Positions 5,341 through 6,313 of a stretch of DNA of 6,313 nt are shown in pieces. The position numbers and the translations under genes were made by a program. The stretch is from contig CAKZPJ010000489.1 of assembly GCA_937138955.1 (NCBI GenBank), positions 1 through 6,313 of the forward strand, given 5' to 3'. The notes beneath the pieces are model-generated. The model did not search any database. It was not told the DNA's origin and saw only the letters and a program-made list of their open reading frames with translations. Numbering within the stretch: position 1 is the stretch's first letter; each line of letters starts with the position of its first letter. The DNA is from an uncultured Flammeovirgaceae bacterium (GTDB taxonomy: Bacteria; Bacteroidota; Bacteroidia; Cytophagales; Cyclobacteriaceae).

Positions 5341-5745
5341 ATGCCGCACATAAAATCTTCTTATTTGGGGGAACTTCGTACGGAAGATATTCACCTAAAA
5401 TCGTCTAATCGCATTATTACGGATGCTCCTACCGACAACCACGGCAAAGGAGAAGCCTTTTCGCCTACCGACTTAGTATGCGCTGCTCTTAGCAGTTGCA
5501 TGATAACGATTATTGGTATTCGGGCTCGTAAACATCAAATAGAACTAGAAGGCTTAGAGGCTGATGTCACTAAGTTTATGACCTCTGACCCTCGCCAAAT
5601 ATCAAAAATTCAGGTTAGTTTTAGGTTGAAGAGCACTAATGCTACCCCAGAACAACTTACGATGCTTAAGAAGGCTGCTTTAACTTGCCCAGTAGCACTG
5701 AGTATTAACCCAGCTATTGAGCAAGATGTTTCTTTTGACTTTTAA
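5341..5745 (+). CDS. OsmC-family peroxide/thiol-stress protein
   Basis: 134-residue OsmC/Ohr-fold protein; studied members reduce organic hydroperoxides with a pair of cysteines in the dimer interface. The catalytic pair is visible as C53 in ALSSCMITIIGIRA (49-62), on the long central helix, and C116 in LTCPVALSI (114-122). GEAFSPTDLVCAAL (37-50) is the typical lead-in. The N-terminal beta segment (about residues 8-27) matches the short YhfA-like subgroup rather than Ohr proper, whose role is less certain. An additional C47 is present. It is the only plus-strand gene here. Its TAA (5743-5745) directly abuts the TAA of convergent ytxJ (5748-5746). Pairing with a bacilliredoxin-like gene suggests a shared redox-defence setting, though the opposite strands mean separate transcription. 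Confidence 0.9.
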   Translation: MPHIKSSYLGELRTEDIHLKSSNRIITDAPTDNHGKGEAFSPTDLVCAALSSCMITIIGIRARKHQIELEGLEADVTKFMTSDPRQISKIQVSFRLKSTNATPEQLTMLKKAALTCPVALSINPAIEQDVSFDF

Positions 5746-6099
5746 TTAAGAGTCGGCTAGCGTGAGTACCTGCTCTTTAATCTTAGGGTACGACACCATG
5801 GTATGCGAGGCGTCGTACACACATTCTCTCTGATTAATTACTAGAATCTGAGGTGATTCATGCTGCACGTTAAAGGTGGCAGCTATCGCTTGGGAAATAT
5901 CTCGGTTACTAATCAAGTCTAAAAAATAGACATCAGCCGTAGGTATTTCACTGGCATTCCAGGCGCGCTCCAGGCGGCTAAGTACCATACTGCTAATTCC
6001 GCAACGGGTACTGTGTTTATAAATAATTACCGGATTCTGTTGTGAGTCGTTTTTAATTTGTTCAATCTGTTCCGATGTTGTAAGTGATTTCCATTCCAT
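5746..6099 (-). CDS. ytxJ: Bacillithiol-system redox protein YtxJ (monothiol bacilliredoxin-like)
   Basis: 117-residue thioredoxin-fold protein of the YtxJ/BrxC family (DUF2847), associated with bacillithiol, the low-molecular-weight thiol used by Bacilli and many Bacteroidota; it is thought to remove bacillithiol from S-bacillithiolated proteins. The active site is KHSTRC-GIS with the single nucleophile C33 at the start of helix 1 (VIIYKHSTRCGISSMVLSRL, 24-43), and the cis-proline lies in ESPQILV (81-87). The partner cysteine of a CxxC motif is missing, as normal in this family; C93 lies near the last strand. The ATG at 6099 follows the small basic ORF by 4 bp (TAA-GCTT-ATG), suggesting one transcript. 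It converges on the OsmC gene with no intergenic base, so read-through antisense RNA is likely. Its presence implies bshA-C elsewhere in the genome. Confidence 0.9.
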   Translation of the reverse strand: MEWKSLTTSEQIEQIKNDSQQNPVIIYKHSTRCGISSMVLSRLERAWNASEIPTADVYFLDLISNRDISQAIAATFNVQHESPQILVINQRECVYDASHTMVSYPKIKEQVLTLADS

Positions 6100-6103
6100 A
6101 AGC

Positions 6104-6289
6104 TTAATAATTCCAGATTTCCGCTTCTTTTTTGTCGTATCTTGGCTTACGGGTGTTTTCCTTCAAATGTTTGGGTTGATCTTTAGATTTAAAGATATTC
6201 GACAACCAAAGGCGTCGTTTTCGATATTTTTCTTTTTTGTGGTACGAATTCCTTTTGCGAGCTACCAGATAATCTACACTAGGGTGCAT
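6104..6289 (-). CDS. Small, highly basic protein of unknown function (possibly partial)
   Basis: 61 residues from ATG at 6289, extremely rich in Lys, Arg and His (for example KRNSYHKKEKYRKRR, about 12-26), with no signal peptide, membrane segment or recognised domain. It ends in AEIWNY and lies 4 bp upstream of ytxJ on the same strand, which supports it being real. Bases just before the ATG on the minus strand include GAGGGAAGG, a purine-rich patch that could aid initiation. The frame stays open to the window edge (preceding codons read KRPRRGKD), so the true start may be outside and this may be the tail of a longer protein. An RNA- or ribosome-binding role would suit the composition but is guesswork. 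Confidence 0.5.
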   Translation of the reverse strand: MHPSVDYLVARKRNSYHKKEKYRKRRLWLSNIFKSKDQPKHLKENTRKPRYDKKEAEIWNY

Positions 6290-6313
6290 ATCCTTCCCTC
6301 GCCTGGGACGCTT

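Overview
The window most resembles a pigmented member of the Bacteroidota, probably order Cytophagales. This is inferred from gene content and protein style (a carotenoid cluster pairing a MerR/B12-type regulator with an ECF sigma factor, a CruF-type hydratase, YtxJ of the bacillithiol system), from the lack of Shine-Dalgarno sites, and from A-rich leaders before start codons. No rRNA, tRNA, CRISPR array, insertion sequence or origin is visible.

Layout, left to right. Positions 1-521 (minus) hold the first 173 codons of phytoene desaturase CrtI, which runs off the left edge. Positions 521-1033 (minus) hold an ECF-type sigma factor whose stop overlaps the crtI start by one base (TAATG). Positions 1034-1452 are a very AT-rich gap with repeated TTGTTTAAC-type motifs, palindromes and a candidate promoter; this is the likely control region of the sigma-crtI unit. 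Positions 1453-4443 (minus) hold four closely spaced genes, in transcription order: lipA (lipoyl synthase), a CruF-type carotenoid hydratase (DUF422), crtZ (beta-ring hydroxylase) and a MerR-family regulator with a CarH/LitR-like cobalamin-binding domain. Upstream of lipA, beyond a small hairpin, lies a secreted, probably outer-membrane protein of unknown function (4541-5284, minus). A 56-bp divergent promoter region separates it from an OsmC-family protein (5341-5745, plus). That gene converges, with no gap, on ytxJ (5746-6099, minus). A small very basic ORF (6104-6289, minus) precedes ytxJ by 4 bp and stays open to the right edge.

How the genes may work together. CrtI desaturates phytoene to lycopene, CruF hydrates a free psi end, and CrtZ hydroxylates a beta ring. 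Together these suggest a monocyclic hydroxylated xanthophyll of the saproxanthin/flexixanthin/myxol kind. Phytoene synthase and the cyclase are not in the window and may lie left of it. The MerR-type protein keeps the Wx9EH motif and the histidine that bind adenosylcobalamin in CarH photoreceptors. A plausible model is that this protein represses the sigma-crtI promoter in the dark and that light relieves repression. OsmC and YtxJ add a thiol/peroxide-defence theme beside the antioxidant pigment genes. The most interesting signal is this apparent two-tier switch (CarH-like sensor plus ECF sigma coupled to crtI) with its repeat-rich control region. The regulatory link itself is inference.
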